Shown one piece after another: positions 52,059 to 62,873 of a stretch of 64,000 bases of DNA; the first letter of the stretch is position 1; each line of letters opens with the position of its first letter. Under the pieces are notes generated by a model, which was not told where the DNA came from, ran no database searches, and worked only from the letters and a program-made list of their open reading frames with translations. This stretch comes from Malurus cyaneus samueli (Eukaryota; Chordata; Aves; Passeriformes; Maluridae), in contig CM019220.1 in the NCBI GenBank assembly GCA_009741485.1, positions 27,655,048-27,719,047 on the forward strand, written 5' to 3'. Position numbers and translations under genes: made by a program.

Positions 52059-52227
52059 GAATGAGTTTATACATACACAAATTTATGTGGTAATGTAGGT
52101 GTAATATCAATTTTTAGAGGGCAGAAGTCAAATTAGCTGACCCACCTAATTTAGAAGCCAGAAATATAAAGCTGAGAAAATCTGTTATACAAGAGATTGA
52201 AAGTGAAAATGAAAGTTAGTGAGGGTG

Positions 52228-52340
52228 GGATGTCACTTTACAAAGGCTGGAGTGACAGACAGAGGGGAATGGCTTTCCACTGCCAGAGGGCAGGGTTAGA
52301 TGGGATATTGGGAAGAAATTCCCTGTCAGGGTGGTGAGGC
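52228..52340 (+). mobile_element. CR1 LINE fragment lacking its 3' end
   Basis: It matches the middle of the CR1 tail: 'aggctggagtgacagacaga', 'ggggaatggctttccactg', 'cagggttagatgggatattg', 'ggaagaaattccctgtcagg' and 'gtggtgaggc'. The match then stops, and the expected 'ggcacaggttgcccag' through 'attctatgatt' blocks are missing. CR1 copies normally keep the 3' end because reverse transcription starts there, so the end was probably lost by a later deletion. Confidence 0.8.
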
Positions 52341-53431
52341 AAATGGCGACAATAATCAAAGTGAGTGGCAGAGTTCGACTGTCCTTCCTGTGAGTGAAAA
52401 TCAGCATTTTGAGGCCCTGTGCTCTTAGGCTCCCTTTCTCTGCTTCCCACATTGATTTGTCTGCAGCAGGGTGTGAGCAAGGCATGCTCTGCCTTAGCAA
52501 ACTCAAAGCTGGTGCCTCCTGGAGTGTGATTCCTGTTCCAGTGCTCCTGGGATGAGTGAAAGCTTCTGTGACAACAGACAGAGCCCTTGTTCTTCAGTCC
52601 AGGCTGGGAAATTTGGACATGTTCATGCCCATGAGATATCCAGAATAATCTGGCTGCATTATATTGACTATATTACACCTGCAGTCACAGGAATGAACGC
52701 TTGCTCTCGTTTAGATAAAGCTATAGGGATCCTGGCAGAAATTTTCATATGTACCTATGTCTAAGTGCCAATGTTATGAAAAAAATCATTTGGGGCTGAT
52801 GGGCCCACTTGATCTTTGTCCAATGAGCTGGGAAAACACTTGTTTGTCATGGAGCTACTCTCCGTGCTGCCAGAGGGGTGAATCTGAGATAACAGAACCA
52901 GGAGCTCAGCAGTATCTCTTGTGCTCAGCTGGAAAAAAAGAGATGTTGGGAAAATGTAGAAGTTTTTTGCAGGAAACTCCGACATTTCATAAGCAATAAC
53001 AACAAAGACTTTGAAAATGTCTTCTAAATTGGTGAGAAAGTTTGAAGAAGGGTGGAAATTTCTTCTGAGGGGAAAAAATATAAACCCAGCATTTAATTTA
53101 CATTGACACAATTCATTTGACAATTCAACTTTAATAATAGACTAGGGTATGCTGTTAGGTTATGTTATGCCAAATCACATTTTAAGGAACAAAACCTTTT
53201 CAGTCAGCAGCTGCTGAGGTTTGAGGGAACAAATTAATTCTGGAAACTGTGTGTTAATATTTGTCCAAAGGGAAAGTTGTACAGATCATCTGTTTTCTGG
53301 GACATCTAAAAATATTATATGTTATGAATTAGAAGAGAAGTAAATTTCAAAATGTCAAAACCTCACGTAGACAAACAATCCTCTTTGTCAATCATCTCTC
53401 TTCAGTGCATATCTTCTGACTTTTTTTTCAG

Positions 53432-53690
53432 CCAAAGAAGACCCTTCATCACCATCCCAAGTCCTTGTGCTGCCAGGGCTCACATCATCAGCATCCAGCA
53501 GGAGCTGACCAGGGAAGAGACAGGAGAGATCCTGCATGTAAAAACCACAGCAGAGATTTCTGCAGATACTTCAGAATCTAAAACTCCTGTGCTGGGGATT
53601 AACAAGTACAAACTTCCCACTGTGTGTAAATAGAGAACTTCCAGCTGATGGAGCTACTGCTTAATAAAGTCTCTGTTCTTCATGGGAACA
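53432..53690 (+). other. Possible terminal exon: acceptor, open frame, stop, poly(A) signal
   Basis: CTTCTGACTTTTTTTTCAG ends at 53431 and is a good 3' splice site. The frame is open for about 66 codons, then stops with TAG at 53631-53633. AATAAA follows at 53663-53668, 30 bases after the stop, so cleavage would fall near 53680-53695. The conceptual peptide is mixed and hydrophilic, with a Gln/Glu/Thr-rich middle and a basic C-terminus, and its first half has GC-rich third positions. I recognise no family. The frame also stays open upstream of the acceptor (from 53352), so the start of any exon is uncertain. Confidence 0.25.
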
Positions 53691-54842
53691 AAGGGACTGG
53701 TCTGCCCAGAAAGGCACAAAATGTACCCAAACATCACTGACCTCACAAGCTGAATGTGGGAGTTACCATGAGAAATAATCTTGGGTTGGTGACACAGCCT
53801 GGAGCGAGCTGGAGCACACAGGGCATGGGACACTGCCATTTGGACAAGTTTATTATCTTCCTCTAACTTTATTCTGAGATCACCAAAATGCTCTAGTAAA
53901 AGGTAGGCAATAAGGGAAATAACACAAAACAGACAATTTGCCAGAAAATCTGCTAAAATAATGGTTATTGAGGATGAAAATTGTGTGATAATGTGCTTTG
54001 TTCAATCATACAAGGGTCAGCACTATCAGCCTCACTTAACACTGCCAGCAAGAAACAAGCTGGTTTATGTTGGATTCCCTCATGTTAGTTTGGACAAATA
54101 CTCTAATTTCCCTGACGAAAATATTTAATAAAAACATAGCCTTGAGTGGAAGCATAGTGTTTTCAATCTTAGGGAGAGATTTAATAAATGAGGCCCTGCA
54201 ACTTTTATTTAGTGTCTTCAGGTGGTAAATTAACTACAAGTGGGCTTCCCTATTGTTCAATGAACACAATAAAAGCAGAGGGAGGATTAAAAGCAAGACA
54301 CCAATTTACATCTGAATAAATAGGCTAAAGAGTCAGAGACCCTATCCTTGGTGCATAATAATATTCATAGGGAGGCAGAACTTCATAGAAATTAAATTTA
54401 AATGTAGAGCATATATTTGAATATATGAACAAACCCCTTTATAAATCTATTTGCCATGCTGCTAGAGCCGACATTATTTCATTGCTTTACTTTTAGAAAT
54501 TATTTGCAAGTGAAACTAAGAATAAATTTGAGGGTTTTATGGCCCTTGGTCTGACTATGAGATCACCAACTGCTGCAGAGAGACACCTGCTCACTAAAGG
54601 CAGCTGTAACAATGGAATGATAGTTTTATGTGGGTTTTCTGTTCATGGTTCATGCTGGACAAGAGCAAAGAGAAAGAAATTCCCTTTGCTCTGCCTTTTG
54701 TGCTTGGCAGATGTGTGAGAAGGGACTTTGCAGGAGGGGATCAGCAGCTCCAATGAGAGACAAGATCCAGCCAGGCTGGGAAACAGGTGTAGGGAAAAGA
54801 TGGAGGGTAAAAACTGTGCAAAAACACTTTGAGAGTGCCTAG

Positions 54843-54868
54843 AGATGATCACAAGAGATGATCACAAG
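54843..54868. repeat. Perfect tandem duplication of a 13-bp unit
   Basis: AGATGATCACAAG occurs twice in a row (54843-54855, 54856-54868). TGATCA within it is itself palindromic. Confidence 0.9.
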
Positions 54869-56690
54869 GCCTGTTTTGTTCCCCTTCAGTGCCTGTGAGC
54901 AGCAGTGGGATCTCTGCACTATGGGGCCTCCACTGTGGGGTCTCACGTGGAAGCTCAGCACAGAGTTTTTCCCTTAATAGGAAGCAGTTTTGGGAAATCT
55001 CTGCTCTCCCCAGGCACATTGCCATGAAATCCAGAGGGGTCCCATCCCTTTATTCATCATGGCCACCCTGCTCTGCCTGCTGAGCTCAGTGAGGAACACG
55101 ACAGCATAAGCGTCTCTTCCTGGGGAAGCTGCGCTGAGAAGCAACGTGGCAGACATGGAGAAAGAGGAAGGTGCAGATGGGACCAGGGGGTGTGGGAGAA
55201 GATAAAAATACCAAAGTTGCAGGAAGAGACACAATGCCAAGGCTTGGGACCATCTGGTTGCGTTGCAGCATCTCTCTGTGATTGTCTCCTCTCTTTAAAG
55301 TGCCACCCCAAATCTTGGTCAATCTGGCACCTTCAGTGGGCACTGAGCTGACTTGGGAGGAACGGTGAGAAAAGCATTTGGAAAGCCTGTAATAAATCCA
55401 AAATGATCTTCGTGCCTGGGAATGGAATTTAAGTGTTTACAACAGGACAGAAATTTCACGTGAAGACAAATTTCAAGCAAAACAGCTGTGGGGAGAATTT
55501 AACAATTTGGCAAAGCCAGGCTGATGGGAGAGGGGAGTGCATACACAGAGCAAGTTCTGCACGAAACCCAAAGGGAAGCCTGCGTGGAACTCATGCCATC
55601 CCTGTCAGAAGCCCTGCATTATTTAACATTTGACATGCAGAATTGCAAGCAGGAGAATGGTTAAATGACAGCCACAATAACATGTTACATTGTTCATAAC
55701 AGTCAGGTGTCAGCACAATGGATTGGTTTCTAATAGGAAGCATTACTCGATTCGGCTGAATGTGGTAAATGTTCTGTAATATCTATCTGAAATTTCTTTC
55801 GTTTTCCTGCAAGAAACTTCAGAGGGAGTTACCTGAGTAACCTCTGAAGTAACTGATATCTGAGAGAAGTCAAAATGTATGTGTTGATACAGATATTAAG
55901 AATTAGCAGAGTACAAATACTGAATATTTCCAATCTAGCATGCCTTGTGGGAACCTTGTAATTCTTGTTTACTGTTTCCAACCCTTCTTGACAGGATGTG
56001 AATTTCTGCACTTATGATCAAAATAGTGTTATCAAAAATGCTTACGGAAAGATGCAGCTGCCACAGAGAACGCAGTTCTTTGTTAGACTGATCTTAATCA
56101 TGTCAAGGTATTAGGAACAATTGGCATTTCTCTAGCCTCAGTCAGCAAAGTTAACAAAAACCTAATATATTTTATAGTGCCACTATCATGAATTTGCCTT
56201 AATAGAATAGGAAACAAATCTTTGGCCTATTATTCAAGACTGCTATAGTAGCAAGACCTATATTACCTTAAGGATAAGAGCTCTGCAGAAAACTCCTTTC
56301 TCCATATGAACATTTTGCTGCTGTCATCAAATTCTGCTGCTGACACAGAGCCAGATGAACTGCCCTTGCTTATTTAGTTCTTACATGTTTAAAGAATCTG
56401 CCAGACTGTCAGTGAAGTGACTGTTCAGTTTTTGTGATAATGCAGTGGCACCCTTTTAGTCAAATCCAAGCAGAAATCCAAACAAACCCCTCCCAGTCAC
56501 ACAGACTCCCTGTCTTTTATGCAAAAATTAAGTGATATCAGGAATTTTAAGTATTTTTTTAAACACATCCATTCAAACCTCTAAACTTGCACATAATACA
56601 GGTGAAATAAAATGCCAAGTATGTGCTCTGGCACCGGTATTTGAATTGTTTTTTTTCTGGACTGACTTTGTTCCAGCCATCTTTATTAGG

Positions 56691-56828
56691 TATATATATA
56701 TATATATAATATATATATAATATATATATATATAATATAGATATAGATATATAGATTAGATATAGATATGATATAGATATTGATATAGATATAGATATCT
56801 TTGTATATAAAGATATACAAAGATATCT
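56691..56828. repeat. AT-rich microsatellite with a terminal perfect hairpin
   Basis: TA dinucleotides grade into GATATA and TAGATA units and end in an inverted repeat. The left arm 56793-56808 (AGATATCTTTGTATAT), a 4-base loop AAAG, and an exact complementary right arm 56813-56828 make a 16-bp perfect stem. Confidence 0.88.
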
Positions 56829-57820
56829 TTAATTAAAACAATGGTCCTACAGATGCTTTCAGTTGGGAGCTGTTCCTGCCAAGGTCTCAATTTGCACCAG
56901 TGTGATGCCCATGAAAGATTGGTCTTGAATATGAACTTGTAATATATGGAATTCAATGGCTTGATGGAAACACATCCCCAGAAAATTCTGCATTCAGTGC
57001 TGGCAGTGAGCACAATCTGAATTCCACCTGCAATAGGGTTGGTCTTGAAATCAATAGCAGAGAACTTTCTTCCCTTGCAGGCATCCACTGGTGGACAAAG
57101 GATGAGGACAATAAATTATTGCCTCACATAACCTCCCTGGGTATGATACAGCAGTGAGTGACTGCAGAATAAAAAGCTAGAACCATGCAAAGAAGTAAAA
57201 GTAATTTAAGTGATTTGGCTCTTAGAGTAGTAAATTTGCTTTTTCTGATGATGGTTGAGGTAATTAGAGAACAATCATCAGCAAGCTATGGAAAGAGCTG
57301 AAAATCAGCACCCCCTGGAGGAATTTTTGGATTATTTTGACCCATGTGCAGATGCACAAAGCTGGAATGTTGGGGATACATGTTCAATCTTAACTGCTGG
57401 GCAGCTATTTATCTTGAGCTTGTGCCTGTGCTTGTATTGGGGTGGTTTCCAATCCATTTCTGTTTGGGAAGCAAAGCCTTGATTGCTATTGATAGTCTGG
57501 GCATTGCCTTAGTAAACAAGACCTTTTATTATGTTTGACAGCTGAGTCATTTTTATTGCTGGTTTCTGAATTCTGTCAGTGTGGAAGGTAAAGGAAAATG
57601 AAAAGTATCTCTTGATTTTGCTTCTCCTACTGACTTGAAGAATTTGAATATGGTGCTCTTAGCCAAATCACCAATATTTGCTATATTGTGTTACCTGTGA
57701 TCCTACTTGTGTCTTGAATTAAAGAAACAGATATTTGACGTGGTTACTGTATTTTGTGATTCTTATCTTGCTTTTGTGGCAGATTAACTCATTTGAGTTA
57801 AGAGATTTCTGATTTACAGG

Positions 57821-58206
57821 CTGAGAGTCAGGGTTGTTCTGCTGGGAGAAGGGAAGAGAGACCTTTGAGCACCCTCCACTATCCAAAGGGGCTCCAAGAG
57901 AGCTGGAGAGGGACTTTGGATAAGGGCCTGGAGTGACAAGACAAGGAGGAACAGTTTTAAACTGAAAGTGAGGAGATTTAGATCAGATATTCTTCAGAAG
58001 TTCTTCCCCCTGAGGATGGTGAGCAGCTGGCCCTGTGAGGTTGCCCAGAGCAGCTGTGGCTGCCCCATCCCTGGAAGTGTCCAGGGCCAGGTTGGACGGG
58101 GCTTGGAGCAACCTGGGATAGTGGAAAATGTTCCTGACCACAGCAGGACGGCTGGGACTAAGTGATTTTAAGGATCTTTCCAACCCAAACCTTGCTATGA
58201 TTATGA
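57821..58206 (+). mobile_element. CR1 LINE fragment (3' end)
   Basis: About 386 bases in the standard order: 'gggttgttctgctgggagaa', 'aaaggggctccaagagagct', 'ggataagggcctggagtgac', 'cagttttaaactgaaagtga', 'gttgcccagagcagctgtgg', 'gccccatccctggaagtgtc', 'cagggccaggttggacgggg', 'gcttggagcaacctgggata' and 'tttccaacccaaaccttgct'. It is the best preserved CR1 here over the central tail. 5'-truncated, noncoding. The minus-strand frame at 57983-58183 is its antisense shadow. Confidence 0.93.
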
Positions 58207-58909
58207 AAAAAGGAGAGATTGAGAGGGTCTAAGATGGATCTGATATTTTTATAATGGTATCAGTGGTCCACGAAGCAAACTGGCTAGATAAAAAGTATTA
58301 AATCAGAGGAACCAATATCACCTTTTTACCTCTTCTGAACTTTAAAGTTTTCTTTCATCACTGTCATGAAGAAGACATACTGTAAATTCATGGGACGAAG
58401 CAGAATTGTTTGTACATCATGAACACAAATGTGGTTTCAGATTTATATTTTCCCCTCAAAATGACAACAAGAAGCCTTACAGATGCACCTTTAAAGGCTC
58501 AGAAGTTGAGTTACATGCATCCTAAATAGCAGAAAATTGTAGAAACAGTAGTGTTATGATTTTGTGGCTTTTCCTGAATCGGCTCCAAAGCTGACACTGC
58601 AGATGCCACAAGAGACTGATTAGTATGAATATCAACACTGGAGCTGAGATACTCAAAATAAGGAATGAAGGAATTGTCAAAGATAGAGCTGGATAAAATA
58701 ATGGTAAGATTAAAACAATCATTAATACTGAAATGCTTAAGTGGCATAAAAGGGGCCATGAGCATTAGGGTGCAGCTTCCCATGAAGCTTTAATACCCTT
58801 CTGTAATTAAGAAGCCATTAGTGAGCGAAATGCTGGGCAGTGTTATTGTGACTCCCACATCATACCAGTTAAAACACCATTAACATGCTTGATGCACTAT
58901 GAGGTAAAT

Positions 58910-58939
58910 CAGAGATAAACTGCTCAGAGATAAACTGCT
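58910..58939. repeat. Perfect tandem duplication of a 15-bp unit
   Basis: CAGAGATAAACTGCT occurs twice head to tail (58910-58924, 58925-58939) with no mismatch. Confidence 0.9.
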
Positions 58940-59244
58940 CAGGTCTAAGGACACAAATTTATCATTTATCCATTTATAGACTTTGTGTGTGTGTGGTATT
59001 TTCAGTTCCAGTGCTCCATGTTCTTCCCTGATTTTCCAGTTCACAGAGGTTTGGACTGAACCTTGGGAGGAAAAGGTTCAGATCTGGGTTGTGCTGTAAA
59101 GCTACTGTGTAATCCTGCCAGTCGTTTTTTTACCTCCAATAAGTCTGTAGTTTGCATGTGTGGAAAAGAGAAAAAAACAGTGATTCCTATATAAAGAAAT
59201 AGGAGTATTAGAGGTTAAAAATGTTGTTATTCAGTTATATCGAG

Positions 59245-59272
59245 ATATATATATACACGCACACACATATGT
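59245..59272. repeat. TA/CA microsatellite
   Basis: TA steps pass into CA steps with a CG interruption. Simple sequence. Confidence 0.75.
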
Positions 59273-60400
59273 TATCACCCAAATCATTGAGCTTCACACT
59301 TTGACAAAGTGTCCATCTGTTTCCTACTGCTTTCAAGAAGACGCTCTCATTTATTAACACGGGCGGAAATGGAAGCAATTACACTGCTAGTTTTAGCTTA
59401 AAATGTTAATCTGATTCCAAGATTTCCATAAAACGTTATCGGTCAAAATATTGGGGGAGTTTAAAGAATGTGTGTACCCACTGGATATCGCAGAAGAGTT
59501 GGAACAACATTAACAGAAATTAAACATGCATCTGAAGATCAGTGAGTCCCATAGGTACAGATCAATAGTAAATTGGTAAAATAGTTCAAAAGCATGCACA
59601 GGAATAGTTCCTAAATTGATCTTTAAAAGCAAATCAAGGATTTCAATTAGGATGCAATTGGAAAAAGGGGCTTAGAGCTGGACAGCTGTATTTTGTTCTG
59701 TACTACAGATATTTTAATACAATAAATGTAATGGTTGTCCAGCATGATAGAATAGGGATTAAATGGTACATGTTTCACGTGTGTAAAAGGCTTTAAAAAT
59801 GCAGCAGTATTTCTTAAGTGCAAACCTTTTGGGTAGCTTTGGCTGGGAAAGGATGGCAACAGCTCAGTAGTCTTGAGCTTGAGATTTATTTCTCCATTTA
59901 ACTTCTCTGTTAATTAGTTCATTTCACTAACTAGCCATTTATGTGATGGATGATTCCTTCAGCAAATGCTACAACAGGCATGCAGGCTTGGAAATAGTTT
60001 TTGAGAAGATCTGCCAATATTGCAGTTAGAGGTTTCAGGGATTAGTGATTAGCTGATTAATATGTACATTTATGTTCAAAATGATAACAGCCTGTGGTAT
60101 TGAGTTGTCTAGAGTTCACTGTTAGCACTTGGTTTTTCAAGCTGGAGAACTGCCTAAAAGGTTCCTAACTTAGCATGTTGTCAATAAATAGGTATAAGAC
60201 TTTATATATTACTTGAAATAATGCATCAATCACAAAATAATCAATAGTCAAGGGAAGTAGAGGAGACTATAATTGATTCTAAGAAAATATATATAGAACT
60301 CTGCCCAGAATTACTGTAAAAAAAAAAAAAAGCCAAATAAGTTATTTTTGCTTTTCTCTGCACACCAAAGAGTGTTTTAAAACCCCTGTGGCTTTAGGGA

Positions 60401-60465
60401 GTGAAAACCTGGACCCACTGAAGTCAATGGGAGTATTATTAAATTCAGTACAACCAAGATTTCAC
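60401..60465. mobile_element. Decayed palindromic repeat of ancient amniote type
   Basis: The left arm (60401-60429) contains CCTGGACCCACTGAAGTCAA and the right arm (60437-60465) is its reverse complement at about 20 of 29 positions by hand alignment. The 'cactgaagtcaatgggag' core with a closing 'gatttcacc' resembles an old palindromic repeat that I recall recurring in reptile and bird genomes. I cannot name its family with certainty. High divergence between the arms fits an old insertion. Confidence 0.45.
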
Positions 60466-61410
60466 CTTGGGTTCAGGCTCTGGGAGTTCAGCAGGCAGCA
60501 GAAATGAAGACATTTAGCTCTTGATTTATGAAATACATCTTGCAGTGTCAGATTACTGGATTATTGCAGGTTTATGTTAACAAAGACAGGGTCAGATCTT
60601 TCTGCTGAAACCCCCCTGACTGCTGTCATTTGAGCCAAACCAAATCTTTATTCCTTACTAGGAACATGGGATTTACAGGACGGGTATGAGAAGTTGTGAT
60701 TCCCCGTGAAGAGCATTGATATGAAAACAGATATTACATGGCAGCACAGATAAACTTCAGGCCTGTAACTGCTGGTAGCCCAAAAAAAGGTGATTAAGGA
60801 AGAAAGGAGATCCTGTCCTGTTTTCTCTTGTGCTCTTTTCTTCATAATTCCCTGCTGGAGATGTAGGAATTAATTTAATCAAATGTGTTTGGACACTGTG
60901 GCACTTCTTATCATGACTTTTGAGAACAATATTTTCCCTTTCTTCCCTTTTTATTGAAAGTATGAAGCAAAAGAGCAAATAAAAAAGTCCTCAGCACGGG
61001 GGATAAGCCAGCCTGCTCTCAGCACACCTGATTTGGGGTTGCTGTGGAAATTTCCATGCAGGCAAGATATCAGCATGGCTGAGATGTTCCAGCAAGACAA
61101 GCTTCAGAAAGTAATGGTGATTGATCACTTATTTCTAACAGCCTTGAGTTTCAAAAACACAGCCCTCTGTCAGGCAAGTGAGGGTCAGGGCTCTTGCAGC
61201 AAACTTATGTTGTGCAAACTGAGTCACATCCTGTGCCTGCAATCCCTGGCATCTCTCTTATTTAAACCATTCGCTCCCCAAACCAGCGTCCCTGCTTTTT
61301 TAACCCACTGCTTGAAAACCTGCAGCTCCTCTCCAAATTAGGTGGCAAGAGCAGTTGATGTGAGGCTTGTTCTGTTCTCTTCCTCCCAAGGCTGCAGGTG
61401 CAGGGCTCTG
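60466..61410. other. Unique sequence, no recognised gene
   Basis: No repeat or gene seen. A 102-codon plus frame (61033-61341) looks like chance. Confidence 0.55.
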
Positions 61411-61548
61411 TTACAGAATCATGGAGTGGTTGGGGTTGGAAGAGGCTTTAAAGCTCACCCAGTTCCAACCCCCTTCCACTAGTCCAGGCTGCTCAAAGCT
61501 CCAGTCAGCCTTTTTGGAGCTTCTGATATCAGCATGGGCTGCTTCCCT
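61411..61548 (-). mobile_element. CR1 LINE fragment, reverse orientation, internal deletion
   Basis: The plus strand shows the reverse complement of a CR1 tail: 'cagaatcatggagtggttgg', 'ggttggaagaggctttaaag', 'cagttccaacccccttccac', 'tagtccaggctgctcaaagc'. The expected 'tgccatgggcagggacacc' block between 'aaccccc' and 'ttccacta' is missing, a deletion of about 20 bases. Similarity fades after about 61525. It is the only CR1 here on the minus strand. The 95-codon frame at 61367-61654 runs over it and is not a gene. Confidence 0.88.
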
Positions 61549-61661
61549 GGTATTTCCTGGTACTGCCTTATCCTTAACTTCAGGAGCACTTACCTGTTCT
61601 GGCAGAAAGACAAATTGGAGAGATGGAAGGAAATGGGGAAGGGCTGTGCTTTGAGCACTGG

Positions 61662-62873
61662 TGTCCTGGTTTTACTTGGTCTGGTATTTTAGCAGTGAGA
61701 AAATAAGACCAAAAAACCACAAAGATAGTTCCTGTGACAAAGTTCTAGAAGCTTTCTCCTTCTTCTCCAGCAAAAGAAACCCTGCTCCCTGTATTTTAAA
61801 ACCAATCCATTATAGTTCTGAAGTTAATAAACAGGCTGCTAGTCTATGCTATTTACACCTCTGTGATGATGTATGATCTCATACTTAAGAAGAATTCAAA
61901 ACAAGATAGTTGGCAGTCTCCACTCAGTTTTTAGGTTGTTAGTATTTAGTTTTAGTATCATGCACTAAGAGAAGACAGAAGAGGAAGGTGAGAAAATGTA
62001 AGAAAAAAAATGAAAACCCAAGATCACAGCAAGAAGAAGACAGGTACTGTGCTGTTGCTGTAGTGCTCAAACATAGAAAAAACAAGCTATTCTTGAAAAA
62101 GACTATTTCTTCAATAGGACACCTGTATAGAAAAGAGAGTGACCTTGCTCTGAGAATAAACCTAGCCTTTAGAAAGTTTGATAAGCCAAAAAGAGAAGAA
62201 GCTTGCCCCGCCTCACGTCTAAAATGAGTTAATGCTTAAAAAAACCTGTGTTCTACCAAGAGATTTGAGAAAGTCGCCTTACGCCGCCAAAATAACGCAG
62301 TCAGACTTAAAAGACTGTTCTCCTTTCTCCCATGAAGCAAAGAAAAAGAATCCCATGCCATCAGCAGTTATACACTGTTTCTTAAAAAAAAAATTCCACA
62401 GCTTAAAGCTGTAAAAACTCTTCTCCTATAATGCTAAACAATAACCATAATAAGTAGTTTAATCTATGTTAAACTTTCACCCCCTACCTCTCTTGTGTGC
62501 AAGAAAACATAAAAGAGTAGAAGAGTAACTTAAAAAAAAAAGATAAATTCCTAAAAAAATAACAAGTGTCTTAAAATATCCATTTTTAATTTCTTCTCCT
62601 TGTAAATTTTTCCCTATCTTTGTTCCCCTCCCTGGTGCAGTAGTATTCTTAATAATCCTTAGTAATAAAATTATTTTGCAACTTAAATTATTCAACCTGT
62701 CTAACCATTTTCTAAAACATATATGCTTCTTTCTCTCAATTATGTTATCTTATCTAAAAGCCTACTAATAAATTTTAGTATTAATGAAACTTTTGCTCTC
62801 CCTTCTACCTCTCCAGTAAGAAAAAAATAGGTTGTTGGGTGCTTTAACTTTCAACCCAGTTCAAACCATGACA
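61662..62873. mobile_element. LTR of an avian endogenous retrovirus, probably a solo LTR
   Basis: The 1212-base segment begins TGTCCTGGTTTTACT and ends with the reverse complement of TGTCATGGTTTGAACT, giving the TG...CA ends and a terminal inverted repeat of about 11 of 13 bases. Such 'tgtcNtggttt' ends are common on songbird retroviral LTRs. On the plus strand it has several AATAAA signals (near 61823, 62152, 62663 and 62764), a GC-box-like CCCCGCCTC (about 62205), clustered CpGs near 62270-62300 and a TATA-like CATAAAAG (about 62508). This favours plus orientation but does not prove it. No internal retroviral gene, primer-binding site or second LTR is seen within the window. The flanks 'actgg' and 'atggg' are not a clean target-site duplication. 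Confidence 0.7.

Larger units (their letters stand above)
42631..52227. other. Unique AT-rich sequence, no recognised gene
   Basis: No transposon or gene recognised over about 9.6 kb. It contains T-runs at 45461-45477 and 51351-51364, a C-rich quadruplex-type motif at 45034-45052 and an AT palindromic microsatellite at 52031-52058. A GC-richer patch with a few CpGs near 42.87-42.99 kb could be conserved noncoding DNA. Open frames are all about 100 codons or shorter and unremarkable. Confidence 0.6.
52341..57820. other. Unique sequence, no recognised gene
   Basis: Contains the exon-like segment at 53432-53690, a 13-bp tandem duplication at 54843-54868 and the AT microsatellite at 56691-56828. 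Otherwise ordinary AT-rich DNA; the 54.6-55.4 kb part is GC-richer by eye. Confidence 0.6.
58207..60400. other. Unique sequence, no recognised gene
   Basis: Ordinary AT-rich DNA with a 15-bp tandem duplication (58910-58939), a TA/CA microsatellite (59245-59272) and a 14-A run (60318-60331). A few clustered CpGs near 59.34-59.51 kb could mark conserved noncoding DNA, but nothing more can be said. Confidence 0.6.
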
